From contig CAJUAC010000107.1 in NCBI GenBank assembly GCA_910583885.1, positions 1 through 6,519 on the forward strand: DNA of 6,519 nt, read 5' to 3'. A program made the translations under genes and the position numbers. Below, in pieces: positions 1-4,871 of the stretch. The notes under the pieces were generated by a model. The model was given only the letters and a program-made list of their open reading frames with translations. It had not been told where the DNA came from and searched no databases. Within the stretch, counting starts at the first letter, position 1, and each line of letters opens with the position of its first letter. Origin of the DNA: an uncultured Oscillospiraceae bacterium. Lineage in GTDB: Bacteria > Bacillota > Clostridia > Oscillospirales > Oscillospiraceae.

Positions 1-1
1 T

Positions 2-448
2 CAAAAGGCCGTCAGTGCGCGGGATGCCAAAATCAAAGAGCTGCGGGACGATTTGAGCGAGCAGCTCGCCGGCATTGCAGACAAGGCCGCGGCGTTGAAC
101 GCGGCTATGCTCCAAGCGTCCTTGGCCGGGGACAACACGACATTTGACAAGACCAATCGACGCTTGGTTGAACTGGATAAGCAGCGGTCGCAGCTGAATG
201 CCCGCCTGGAGCTGTTGAACGGAAAACCGCCCAGGTGTGATGAAGCGTATGCGGCTATGAATACAGCTGTGGCCGAGAGCGAAAAGGCGGTTGAGCAATA
301 CTCCGAGGACATTGGCATTATCCGCGAGTTCTGCGAGAAGGTAATGCAGCCATGGACGGAGATCACTGCGGTGATTCATCACTCCGGCGAGGCCGTCAGC
401 AGGTTTTATCTTGACCGCGCCCGTAGCCACTACGACAGCGAACGCTGA
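2..448 (+). CDS. Hypothetical coiled-coil phage-type protein, 5' end cut by the window
   Basis: The frame is open from the first base, so the true start lies upstream; the TTG at 53 is an internal codon rather than a start. The visible 148 residues are charged and rich in A, E, K, L and R, with heptad-like spacing (for example LDKQRSQLNARLELL), which predicts a long helical coiled coil. No catalytic motif, signal peptide or membrane segment is visible. The stop at 446-448 lies 22 bases before the next start, so the two genes are probably cotranscribed. Similar alanine-rich coiled-coil proteins are common in clostridial prophages, but I do not recognise this one and assign no function. It could be a structural or scaffold-like phage protein; that is only a guess from context. 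Confidence 0.7.
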   Translation, partial: QKAVSARDAKIKELRDDLSEQLAGIADKAAALNAAMLQASLAGDNTTFDKTNRRLVELDKQRSQLNARLELLNGKPPRCDEAYAAMNTAVAESEKAVEQYSEDIGIIREFCEKVMQPWTEITAVIHHSGEAVSRFYLDRARSHYDSER

Positions 449-470
449 GACAGGAAAGGAATTGAACATC

Positions 471-824
471 ATGGGAAACAGCACTGTTACCAAAATCTCG
501 GCCAGCGAGGCCGAGCGCACCCAGAAGGAGATCCACGCGCTGCTGAAGCAGTACCCGGAGTTGGGCATAAACCAGGAATATGTGGCCGCGCTGCCCAGTG
601 GCATCATCGTCAGGGCCCGGAAGTCTGACCCCATCACCGCAAAGGCCGTTTTGAACAAGGCGCTGAACTGGAGGGATCAGCTGTTGGCCGCATACCCAGA
701 CTTGGCCCAGCGGCCGGCGCAGTTCGCCATGGCCCTGGAAACCCCGGAGGAATATCTGAAAGACCGTTCCGGGGGCAAGCAGATGGGGAAAGGCTATGCG
801 GACAGAGCTGGAGGCATGCGATGA
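471..824 (+). CDS. Hypothetical phage-associated protein, 117 aa
   Basis: The ATG at 471 was chosen because an AGGAAAGGA ribosome binding site lies at 452-460, about 10 bases upstream. An in-frame TTG at 411 lies inside the preceding gene and has no such site. The product is soluble, basic to neutral and mostly helical, with no recognised domain. It carries ALLKQYP near residue 23, encoded by 20 bases that recur exactly in the next gene. The end is glycine- and arginine-rich (DRSGGKQMGKGYADRAGGMR). The stop overlaps the next start as ATGA (821-824), indicating translational coupling. The function is unknown; the context is a prophage block. Confidence 0.7.
   Translation: MGNSTVTKISASEAERTQKEIHALLKQYPELGINQEYVAALPSGIIVRARKSDPITAKAVLNKALNWRDQLLAAYPDLAQRPAQFAMALETPEEYLKDRSGGKQMGKGYADRAGGMR
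537..556 (+). repeat. Exact 20-bp direct repeat, copy 1
   Basis: The 20 bases starting GCGCTGCTGAAG recur identically at 833-852. Both copies are in frame with their own genes and encode ALLKQYP, so the repeat may reflect two related N-terminal segments, a small duplication, or a site for recombination between the genes. Confidence 0.8.
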
Positions 825-1005
825 CGGCCCAGGCGCTGCTGAAGCAGTACCCAGTTTGGAGAAAAACCCCGACTTGCTCATGGAAATGCTGATGCGGCCC
901 GATGATTTTACCCTGGCGGCTCTTGGGTGCAATGTCCGTACATTCCTGGGGAGGAACGGGGTGGACATCACACTGGATACCCAGCGCATGAAGCGGGGGT
1001 TATGA
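821..1005 (+). pseudogene. Frameshifted small phage gene, about 61 aa if restored
   Basis: The ATG at 821 overlaps the previous stop as ATGA, the expected start for a coupled gene. This frame reads MTAQALLKQYP and then drifts into VWRKTPTCSWKC and a stop after 23 codons. Adding one base at the CCC around 851-853 joins it to the second frame, which continues as P-SLEKNPDLLMEMLMRPDDF to the stop at 1003-1005. The interval is 185 bases, that is 62 codons minus one base, consistent with a single deletion. Without it, only the 796-1005 frame is open; its first part is a shadow of the upstream gene. The function is unknown. A sequencing or assembly error in a C run is a real alternative to true decay. 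Confidence 0.6.
833..852 (+). repeat. Exact 20-bp direct repeat, copy 2
   Basis: Identical to 537-556 and in the reading phase of the ATG at 821. The suspected single-base deletion lies exactly at the downstream end of this copy. Confidence 0.8.
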
Positions 1006-1043
1006 TTCAAACTCTGCCGCCCAGCTTTCAATAGCTCACAAAT

Positions 1044-1073
1044 GGGGAGGCCGGTGCAGCTCCCGGCCTCCCC
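1044..1073 (+). terminator. Strong GC hairpin, possible terminator
   Basis: The arms GGGGAGGCCGG (1044-1054) and CCGGCCTCCCC (1063-1073) form a perfect 11-bp stem with an 8-base loop. It lies 38 bases after the stop of the frameshifted gene. What follows (CATCCCCTTTG) is not a proper T tract, so termination may be partial; the hairpin could also protect RNA ends. Confidence 0.55.
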
Positions 1074-1076
1074 CAT

Positions 1077-1125
1077 CCCCTTTGCCCGTGGTGGTGTTGA
1101 CGCCTATATTCTACCACGAAAGGGG
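1077..1125 (+). repeat. Interrupted inverted repeat in the leader of the sigma-like gene
   Basis: CCCCTTT (1077-1083) and CGTGGT (1087-1092) pair with ACCACG (1113-1118) and AAAGGGG (1119-1125), giving 13 paired bases with a 3-base bulge on the left arm. The right arm lies just ahead of, and partly within, the purine-rich ribosome binding stretch of the gene starting at 1136, so folding could affect its translation. The loop holds TTGACG and TATATT, but they are too close together to form a normal promoter. Confidence 0.4.
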
Positions 1126-1135
1126 CGAAGGGGCA

Positions 1136-1576
1136 ATGACCAAGAGGGAACTGGATCACCACCTGGAGCTGGTGCAGCAGTTGGAGGATGAACGGGAGCT
1201 ATTGGCATCCCTGCTGGTCGCAGCAGGCCCTAGGGCGCAGCGCCTGGATGGTATGCCCCACGCCCATTGTGCCGCTGATCCGGTGGGCTACCTCGCTGTT
1301 GAGATAGCGGACATGAGGGAAATCATCTCCCGGCGGGAGGCAGCTGTGGCCCGCTCGGAGGGGGCGGTGGCTGCATATATCCAGACCATTGAGGACAGTC
1401 AGACGCGCATGATCTTCCGACTGCGGTTCATCCATGGTATGTCCTGGAAAGAAGTTGCTGCAGCGGTCGGCGGCAGGAACACGGAGAGCGGCGTCAAAAA
1501 TACCTGCTATCGGTATATAGCACGAGGCGGCCCGGCGCGGATGGGTCGGCCTCCAAAACAGAGAGGGGGTGAATGA
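1136..1576 (+). CDS. Phage sigma-70 region 4-like transcriptional regulator, 146 aa
   Basis: The ATG at 1136 follows a purine-rich ribosome binding site (GAAGGGGC, about 1127-1134); the longer frame from a TTG at 1082 runs through the hairpin and is unlikely. The first 90 residues are helical and charged. The last third carries a helix-turn-helix: QTRMIFRLRFIHGMSWKEV, then AAAVGG, then SGVKNTCYRYI. This is the pattern of region 4 of sigma-70 and of the ArpU, RinA and DUF1492-like late-gene regulators of Gram-positive phages. Such proteins act in the cytoplasm and typically switch on packaging and structural genes. A basic tail (GRPPKQRGG) ends the protein. In intact phages, packaging genes usually follow; here a tail gene starts 3 bases later. 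Assignment to this broad class is fairly secure; the exact family is not. Confidence 0.72.
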   Translation: MTKRELDHHLELVQQLEDERELLASLLVAAGPRAQRLDGMPHAHCAADPVGYLAVEIADMREIISRREAAVARSEGAVAAYIQTIEDSQTRMIFRLRFIHGMSWKEVAAAVGGRNTESGVKNTCYRYIARGGPARMGRPPKQRGGE

Positions 1577-1579
1577 GAC

Positions 1580-2171
1580 ATGAGCGACAATTATGCCAGT
1601 CTCTCCGGTGTGGTCGTAGATGTGAGTACCGGGAGCTTAGAGCGGGTGACAAATCTGCTGGCCGGTATCAGCGGGGGAGCTTATAAGGCGGTGGGTAGTG
1701 CGCTGAAACGTGCTGCGGATTCTGGAAAAACCGTTGCAAAGCGGGCGGTCACGAAGGAATACACAATCAGCCAGAGCGAGTTTCTGGCCCGCACCAGGAA
1801 TATCAACCACTTTGTTCGGGAATCCAGCGGGGAGATCACTGTATCATTGGGTACGCTGGCTTGTGATCCCGCTGACGAAGTTCAATACCCGCGTCAATGG
1901 TAGTGGCCAGGTGGTCACGCAGGTCAAGCGATCCAGTGCGGCGGAGGTGCTGGAGCACAGCTTCCAGGCCCGAATGGGAGAGCACCAGGGCATATATGAG
2001 CGCATCGGCCCCAGCCGGTTCCCGGTCGAGGAAGGGTACGGGCCCGCTACAACGCAGATGATGTATTCCAACGATGAGATCATTGACGAAATCAGCGCCA
2101 AGGTGTCTGAGACTTTCGACAAACGTATCGACCAGGATATCCTTGTCCTGCTCAATGGCTGGCGAAGGTAG
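1580..2171 (+). pseudogene. Frameshifted phage minor tail protein, Minor_tail_Z type
   Basis: The ATG at 1580 follows GAGGGGGTGA (1563-1572). The first frame gives an alpha-helical start and AVTKEYTISQSEF, then ends early at 1903. The second frame carries the conserved rest: VIPLTKFNTRV, VKRSSAAEVLEHSF, YERIGPSRFPVEEGYGP, and EKRID-type residues near the end (DKRIDQDILVLLNG). Together these match the layout of phage minor tail protein Z, a tail-assembly protein of about 190-200 residues. The interval is 592 bases, 197 codons plus one, so one extra base (or two lost) lies near 1855-1870. Removing one base there would give about 196 residues, the usual length. It is probably inactive unless the shift is a sequence error; no slippery heptamer is visible. 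Confidence 0.7.
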
Positions 2172-2268
2172 CCCAGGGGCCGCTCAGAGGCCACAGGGCG
2201 CGTGCTGAGGGAGCGGGAAACCACCCATGCAACACAGCGAAAGGCCCACAGAGGGCGTTGCAATAGGA

Positions 2269-2295
2269 AAGGGAGCGGTTTGCAGCCGCTCCCTT
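2269..2295. terminator. Hairpin between convergent transcription units
   Basis: AAGGGAGCGG (2269-2278) pairs perfectly with CCGCTCCCTT (2286-2295) across a 7-base loop. It lies about 100 bases after the tail pseudogene and 6 bases beyond the stop of the last gene of the opposite operon, the position of a shared terminator. Neither side has a long T run, so efficiency is uncertain. Confidence 0.65.
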
Positions 2296-2300
2296 CTCGC

Positions 2301-2454
2301 TTATTCGGTTTCAGGGACGTATACGGGGGCAGGCGGGTAGCCCGCCGAGACCAGAACAATATTTCCTATCGCCAGTGCCGCAACATTCCCCATTCCTGCG
2401 GACAATGTCCAGTTGGTGGGCCAGCTCGCAGATTTGCCGGTCCAGGTCATCCAT
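2301..2454 (-). pseudogene. Last gene of the leftward operon, small and probably frameshifted
   Basis: The ATG at 2454 has a good binding site (AAAGGGGG, 2463-2470) and overlaps the previous stop as ATGGATGA. It begins MDDLDRQICELAHQLDIVR and then turns into a cysteine-rich tail that looks untranslated. Removing one base from the C run at 2388-2391 (GGGG in the sense strand) joins it to the other frame, NVAALAIGNIVLVSAGYPP, ending in PVYVPETE at a TAA beside the terminator; this gives 50 residues. The interval of 154 bases is 51 codons plus one. An alternative needing no frameshift is a 49-residue ORF from the ATG at 2450, coupled by ATGA, but its first 18 residues look random. The function is unknown; the second half is mildly hydrophobic. 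Confidence 0.5.
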
Positions 2455-2782
2455 GCGCCGCACCCCCTTTTATGCGGTCAAGTATGTACAGGGAGAAATC
2501 CGTCTGGTTTGCTGTGGCGGCGGAGATGGCTGCGCTCACCCGCATACCGTAGAGGATAGCCGCCGATACCGTAGCAGATTCTACGCTGGTCGTAGCTTCC
2601 GAAAGCCTCTTGAACAAGTCCCGGGGAAGAATAGCAGCGGCCTCTTTTTCAGCGGCATAGCGGGCCTGTTCTGCCTGTTGGATCATAGGGTCTGACTGCT
2701 GGATCTGGTTCCAAACGTCGTTACACACGATAGCGTCCATCAGACTGTCCATGATGGCAAAGCTGGCAGCAGTGTCGTTCAT
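2447..2782 (-). CDS. Tandem-paralogue family protein, copy C, 111 aa
   Basis: The ATG at 2782 is preceded by GAAGGGGGG about 8 bases upstream, and overlaps the stop of the upstream gene as TAATG; a longer in-frame start at 2812 is not needed. The product is helical and soluble. It shares a pattern with the genes at 2975-3307 and 3372-3641: an aromatic or acidic segment (NDVWNQI), then DPMIQQAE, then PRDLFKRLSEA, then SAAILYGMRVSAAI. It also shares the ending DxSxYxxDR with copy B, so B and C are closer to each other than either is to A. No enzyme motif or membrane segment is visible. I do not recognise the family. Position in a phage-like early operon suggests a regulatory or host-interaction role, but that is inference. 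Confidence 0.75.
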   Translation of the reverse strand: MNDTAASFAIMDSLMDAIVCNDVWNQIQQSDPMIQQAEQARYAAEKEAAAILPRDLFKRLSEATTSVESATVSAAILYGMRVSAAISAATANQTDFSLYILDRIKGGAAHG

Positions 2783-2982
2783 TACGCTGCACCCCCCTTC
2801 GCAGCCTGCCATCCTTTGGCGCGGCCATAGGCGAAAGCCAGGAGGATGGCATCGTACAGGCCGTCCCCGGCAAACTGCCCCAGGGCAAGAAGCTCTTTGG
2901 TCGTGGGGAGCGCCTGGGTGGTGTTCTGTACTTTGACGCTGTCAACGTAGCGCCGGATTTCCCAGAGCTCGACGTTATCCAT
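2782..2982 (-). CDS. Small hypothetical protein between paralogues, 66 aa
   Basis: The ATG at 2982 follows GGGGAGG about 9 bases upstream and overlaps the end of the preceding gene by 8 bases (ATGGATAA). The frame extends further upstream, but that part is a shadow of copy B. The product starts MDNVELWEIRRYVDSV and ends in a helix, GLYDAILLAFAYGRAKGWQ, followed by a short basic glycine-alanine tail. The hydrophobic stretch is too short and too polar for a clear membrane segment. It ends in TAATG with the next gene. No known domain is recognised. Its place, start context and size resemble those of the last gene of the operon (2454-2301), hinting at a paralogue-plus-partner module duplicated once. 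Confidence 0.7.
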   Translation of the reverse strand: MDNVELWEIRRYVDSVKVQNTTQALPTTKELLALGQFAGDGLYDAILLAFAYGRAKGWQAAKGGAA

Positions 2983-3307
2983 TCTGTCCCATCCTCCCCT
3001 GCGCGGCGCGGTCGATGACGTAGTGGGAGAGGTCGGCGGGCCGGGTGGCAACGTCCCGGATGGCGCCGGCCACGCGGATGCCGTAGAGGATGGCAGCGCT
3101 CTCCTGGGCCTCCTCCAGATTGCACAGGGCGTCCCACAGCTCGCCCATGATGTCCTCGGGTACCAGGGCGCTGACCCGCGCCATGGTGAGCTGGAGGCCC
3201 TGGCTGGCCCGCTGGATCTGCGGGTCCTCGTTACAGATGCGGAACCACTCATTGGTCTGCGTGATGGTGGCCATGAGCTGGCTGATGATCTCCATGTTCT
3301 TATCCAT
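2975..3307 (-). CDS. Tandem-paralogue family protein, copy B, 110 aa
   Basis: The ATG at 3307 has AGAAAGGA about 8 bases upstream. The product contains TNEWFRICNEDPQIQRAS (residues about 18-35), PEDIMGELWDAL, and SAAILYGIRVAGAI (about 69-82), ending DLSHYVIDRAAQG. The W-x-RI, DP-x-IQ-x-A and A-x-x-YG-x-RV elements are shared with the genes on both sides. It is helical, acidic in the middle and soluble. A 64-base gap separates it from copy A upstream, the only clear gap among the paralogue genes, and it has its own good ribosome binding site. Its end overlaps the following gene by 8 bases. The function is unknown. Confidence 0.77.
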   Translation of the reverse strand: MDKNMEIISQLMATITQTNEWFRICNEDPQIQRASQGLQLTMARVSALVPEDIMGELWDALCNLEEAQESAAILYGIRVAGAIRDVATRPADLSHYVIDRAAQGRMGQNG

Positions 3308-3371
3308 GCTGGTGTTCCTTTCTCCCCGTGTGCCCGGTAGGTCAGGCTATGTAAATGCGGTCCCGCTCGTG

Positions 3372-3641
3372 TCAGAACAGGTTGCCCGCGGCATTCAGAA
3401 GTGCCAGGGTCACACGCGCCCCGTAGCGGGTGGCAGCGTATTCACAGGCTGTTGTCAGCGCAGATATCGCGTCCAAAAGGCTGTCGCGGAGTTCCTTGGG
3501 TTCAATCGGCTCCATAAGCGTGTCCAACTGGGCGCGGGCCTCCTGGATTGCCGGGTCCTGCATCCAGATGCGGTCCCATTCGTCCGTCTGGTGGATGGCC
3601 TGAATAAGCTCGCAGGTAAGGCTTGATTTTCTATCAGGCAT
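3372..3641 (-). CDS. Tandem-paralogue family protein, copy A, 89 aa
   Basis: The ATG at 3641 overlaps the previous stop as TAATG, so translation is probably coupled. The product shows the family pattern: TDEWDRIWMQDPAIQEAR (residues about 19-36), EPKELRDSLLDAI and EYAATRYGARVTLAL. It then stops at GNLF, lacking the roughly 20-residue D-x-S-x-Y-x-x-DR tail of copies B and C. It is soluble and helical. The EWxRI and DPxIQ elements are best preserved between A and B. It may be the oldest or a shortened copy. No function can be assigned; three diverged copies side by side usually mean selection for variation or heteromeric assembly, which is inference. Confidence 0.76.
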   Translation of the reverse strand: MPDRKSSLTCELIQAIHQTDEWDRIWMQDPAIQEARAQLDTLMEPIEPKELRDSLLDAISALTTACEYAATRYGARVTLALLNAAGNLF

Positions 3642-4174
3642 TATCGTTGCACCGCCTTTCCTGCCATATCAGCAGCCTTAAACGGGATAATCACGCACCC
3701 GGAGGAGGTTGTGTACGGCTCGCAGTAGATAGCGGCAGCCTCCTGCTCTAACGCCTCATGTAACTTGGCCGTCATTCGCCATCTGTGCGGGTGCTCCTTA
3801 TAGTAGGCTTTCCACTTCTCCTCGGTCTGCTCTTCGCTCCAGGGAGCAGGCGGTTCCATCAGTTTACCGATATGTTCTTTGGGGTAATTCTGCATTTCCT
3901 TGTAAGCATTTGCATAGGCGTTGGATGCAGCAATGGCGGCGATCTCGTAACTGAAGCGGCCTCTGCTGGGGGCCAGACCGTTCCATGCGTTCAAACATTC
4001 CTCGGCAAAAGCCAAAATGTACCGCCGGATTTCAACGTCAGAATCACACAGGCTGACCATAATAGACCATTCTCCATAGGTAAAGCCTCTATGCTCCATG
4101 AAAACAGGTGCTGAAATCATATCTTGCCGGGAAGAACACCCAGGCAGCGGCCCGTGTCGTTTACTTTTGTTCAA
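3641..4174 (-). CDS. Hypothetical acidic protein of phage-like operon, about 177 aa, start uncertain
   Basis: I prefer the TTG at 4174 because a perfect AAGGAGG (4184-4190) lies 9 bases upstream. The same frame is open to an ATG at 4300 that overlaps the preceding stop as ATGA and would give 219 residues, but no binding site precedes it and the extra residues look less like protein. ATGs at 4120 and 4099 are further options without a binding site. The body contains GFTYGEWSIMVSLCDSDVEI, an aromatic and acidic middle (EEQTEEKWKAYYKEHPHRW), and a helical end with EALEQEAAAIY and IIPFKAADMAGKAV. No signal peptide, membrane segment or catalytic motif is clear. The family is not recognised. Its stop overlaps the start of copy A as TAATG. 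Confidence 0.68.
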   Translation of the reverse strand: MNKSKRHGPLPGCSSRQDMISAPVFMEHRGFTYGEWSIMVSLCDSDVEIRRYILAFAEECLNAWNGLAPSRGRFSYEIAAIAASNAYANAYKEMQNYPKEHIGKLMEPPAPWSEEQTEEKWKAYYKEHPHRWRMTAKLHEALEQEAAAIYCEPYTTSSGCVIIPFKAADMAGKAVQR

Positions 4175-4248
4175 ATTGATTTTCCTCCTTGCATTCTGGG
4201 AAGGGGCCGTGGTATAATCACACCAAGCAGCCCCTCCAGGCTGTCCAT
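4171..4248 (-). CDS. Possible 25-aa leader ORF overlapping a start
   Basis: The ATG at 4248, behind AGGGAG, opens a short frame (MDSLEGLLGVIIPRPLPRMQ and five more residues) whose TGA overlaps the TTG at 4174 as TTGA. The AAGGAGG site for that TTG lies inside the ORF. Its early codons are GC-rich at the third position, like the real genes here. It might be a coupling or leader peptide for the downstream gene; it overlaps the longer alternative reading of that gene, so only one is likely real. Confidence 0.3.
   Translation of the reverse strand: MDSLEGLLGVIIPRPLPRMQGGKSI
4189..4218 (+). promoter_or_regulatory. Possible antisense promoter (extended -10)
   Basis: TGGTATAAT (4210-4218) is an extended -10, with TTGCAT (4189-4194) 18 bases upstream. 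It points rightward, against the operon. The 10 bases GTGGTATAAT at 4209-4218 recur exactly in the promoter at 4862-4871, and TGGT...ACCA (4210-4225) is partly palindromic in both. It may be an antisense promoter or an operator relic. No terminator for such an RNA was found nearby. Confidence 0.3.
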
Positions 4249-4296
4249 GGGCTCCCTGCATCTGGCTTTGACGGGCGTTGATGCAAGGGGCCTTTC

Positions 4297-4572
4297 TCAT
4301 GCTATCGAGAAGCGGCGGCTGGTGCTGGCCTTGCAGAACTGGCCGTACACATCGGGGAGGGCCGCTTTCAGCGCCTTGCTGTCCAGGCGGTTGCTGATGA
4401 TCTCCTTCCAGCGGAGGATGAAGTTCTTGGTCTTGATCTCGTCCACGCCCTTCGCCTCCAGGTCGGCCTTGAGCTCAGCCCGAATGGCCTCGGCGGCGGC
4501 CTCGATCTCCTTCTGCCGGGCCTCCAGCTCCCGCAGCTTATTCACGCGGTTCTCAATCATTCTCTCGGTCAT
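4297..4572 (-). CDS. Small phage-type coiled-coil protein, first gene of leftward operon, 91 aa
   Basis: The ATG at 4572 was chosen because AAAAGGAGA sits about 6 bases upstream; a GTG at 4659 in frame has no binding site. Residues about 8-43 are a strong coiled coil (NKLRELEARQKEIEAAAEA and onward). A conserved-looking block follows: KTKNFILRWKEI, then SNRLDSKALKAALPDVYGQF, ending KASTSRRFSIA. Proteins of this build (a coiled coil, then a motif close to LP-D-Y-x-Q-x-x-K-x-x-x-x-RRF) occur in clostridial phages and conjugative elements, often near recombination genes, and loosely resemble the Gp157 group. That assignment is tentative. The stop overlaps an ATG at 4300 as ATGA. It lies about 190 bases from the operon promoter, leaving a long leader. 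Confidence 0.74.
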   Translation of the reverse strand: MTERMIENRVNKLRELEARQKEIEAAAEAIRAELKADLEAKGVDEIKTKNFILRWKEIISNRLDSKALKAALPDVYGQFCKASTSRRFSIA

Positions 4573-4765
4573 GGTGTCTCCTTTTCGTTTTGATGTGAGG
4601 TCGGAGAGTGTGGTTCCCGGCCCTGCGAGGGAGTACCGGCGGCTGGGGGCTTTGTTCACTTTTCGTGCGCCTCACAGGGTCGACTTACCGAATCCTTTCC
4701 CGCTCTTATGTGGTGTTCTTGCTGTTACCCGTCCACCTTCGCCGGTGTTCCCTCGTTCTGGCAGT

Positions 4766-4794
4766 ATAATAACATATGGTTAACCATAGTTCAA
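4766..4794 (-). promoter_or_regulatory. Leftward promoter of the paralogue operon
   Basis: On the - strand, TTGAAC (4794-4789) and TATTAT (4771-4766) are separated by exactly 17 bases, close to the sigma-A consensus. TATACT at 4768-4763 is an alternative -10 with worse spacing. Operator O1 fills the spacer, so binding there would block RNA polymerase. The leader runs about 190 bases to the ATG at 4572; I see no further gene in it. Confidence 0.6.
4775..4788. promoter_or_regulatory. Operator O1, perfect 14-bp palindrome
   Basis: TATGGTTAACCATA equals its own reverse complement. It lies between the -35 and -10 of the leftward promoter. Its core GTTAAC recurs at 4812-4817 and 4845-4850. Confidence 0.65.
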
Positions 4795-4811
4795 GTGTGA
4801 ATTCAAACAAA

Positions 4812-4822
4812 GTTAACCATAG
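4812..4822. promoter_or_regulatory. Operator O2, right-hand match to O1
   Basis: GTTAACCATAG matches 11 bases of O1 and its flank (4779-4789) exactly, but the left arm is degenerate. Its core centre is 33 bp from O1 and 33 bp from O3, midway between the two promoters. Confidence 0.6.
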
Positions 4823-4840
4823 ATTTTTGGGCAAAATATA

Positions 4841-4851
4841 TATGGTTAACC
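4841..4851. promoter_or_regulatory. Operator O3, left-hand match to O1
   Basis: TATGGTTAACC matches 11 bases of O1 (4775-4785); the right arm has changed (GAT instead of ATA). It covers the place where the -35 of the rightward promoter should be, so binding would repress or, with a suitable protein, activate that promoter. Confidence 0.62.
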
Positions 4852-4862
4852 GATTAAAATAG

Positions 4863-4871
4863 TGGTATAAT
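4863..4871 (+). promoter_or_regulatory. Rightward extended -10 promoter of the RHH-Fic operon
   Basis: TG-G-TATAAT (4863-4871) is a perfect extended -10. The -35 position 17 bases upstream reads TGGTTA, a poor match, inside O3; such promoters often rely on the TG element. Transcription would start around 4878, leaving a leader of about 20 bases with AAAGGAGG at 4885-4892 before the ATG at 4901. Confidence 0.65.

Noticed and set aside
396..1076. 226-residue open frame on the - strand
   Set aside because: It is antisense to the phage genes, has a low-complexity product and no binding site, and runs into the hairpin.
1097..1110. TTGACG and TATATT as a promoter
   Set aside because: The two boxes are only 2 bases apart, far from the usual 17.
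2721..3137. Arginine- and proline-rich frame on the - strand
   Set aside because: It overlaps the paralogue genes in another phase and has a biased composition typical of a shifted frame.
3090..3626. 178-residue + strand frame
   Set aside because: It is antisense to two paralogue genes and has no start signal.
4765..4770. TATAAT on the + strand
   Set aside because: There is no -35 or extended TG before it; the same bases read better as the -10 of the leftward promoter.
4124..4783. 219-residue open frame on the + strand
   Set aside because: It is a shadow of the - strand gene at 4572-4297 and of its leader; the serine- and arginine-rich product is typical of a reversed frame.
4775..4851. 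CRISPR-like array from the regular 33-bp spacing
   Set aside because: There are only three copies, with cores of 6-11 bases, and they overlap promoters; operators explain them.
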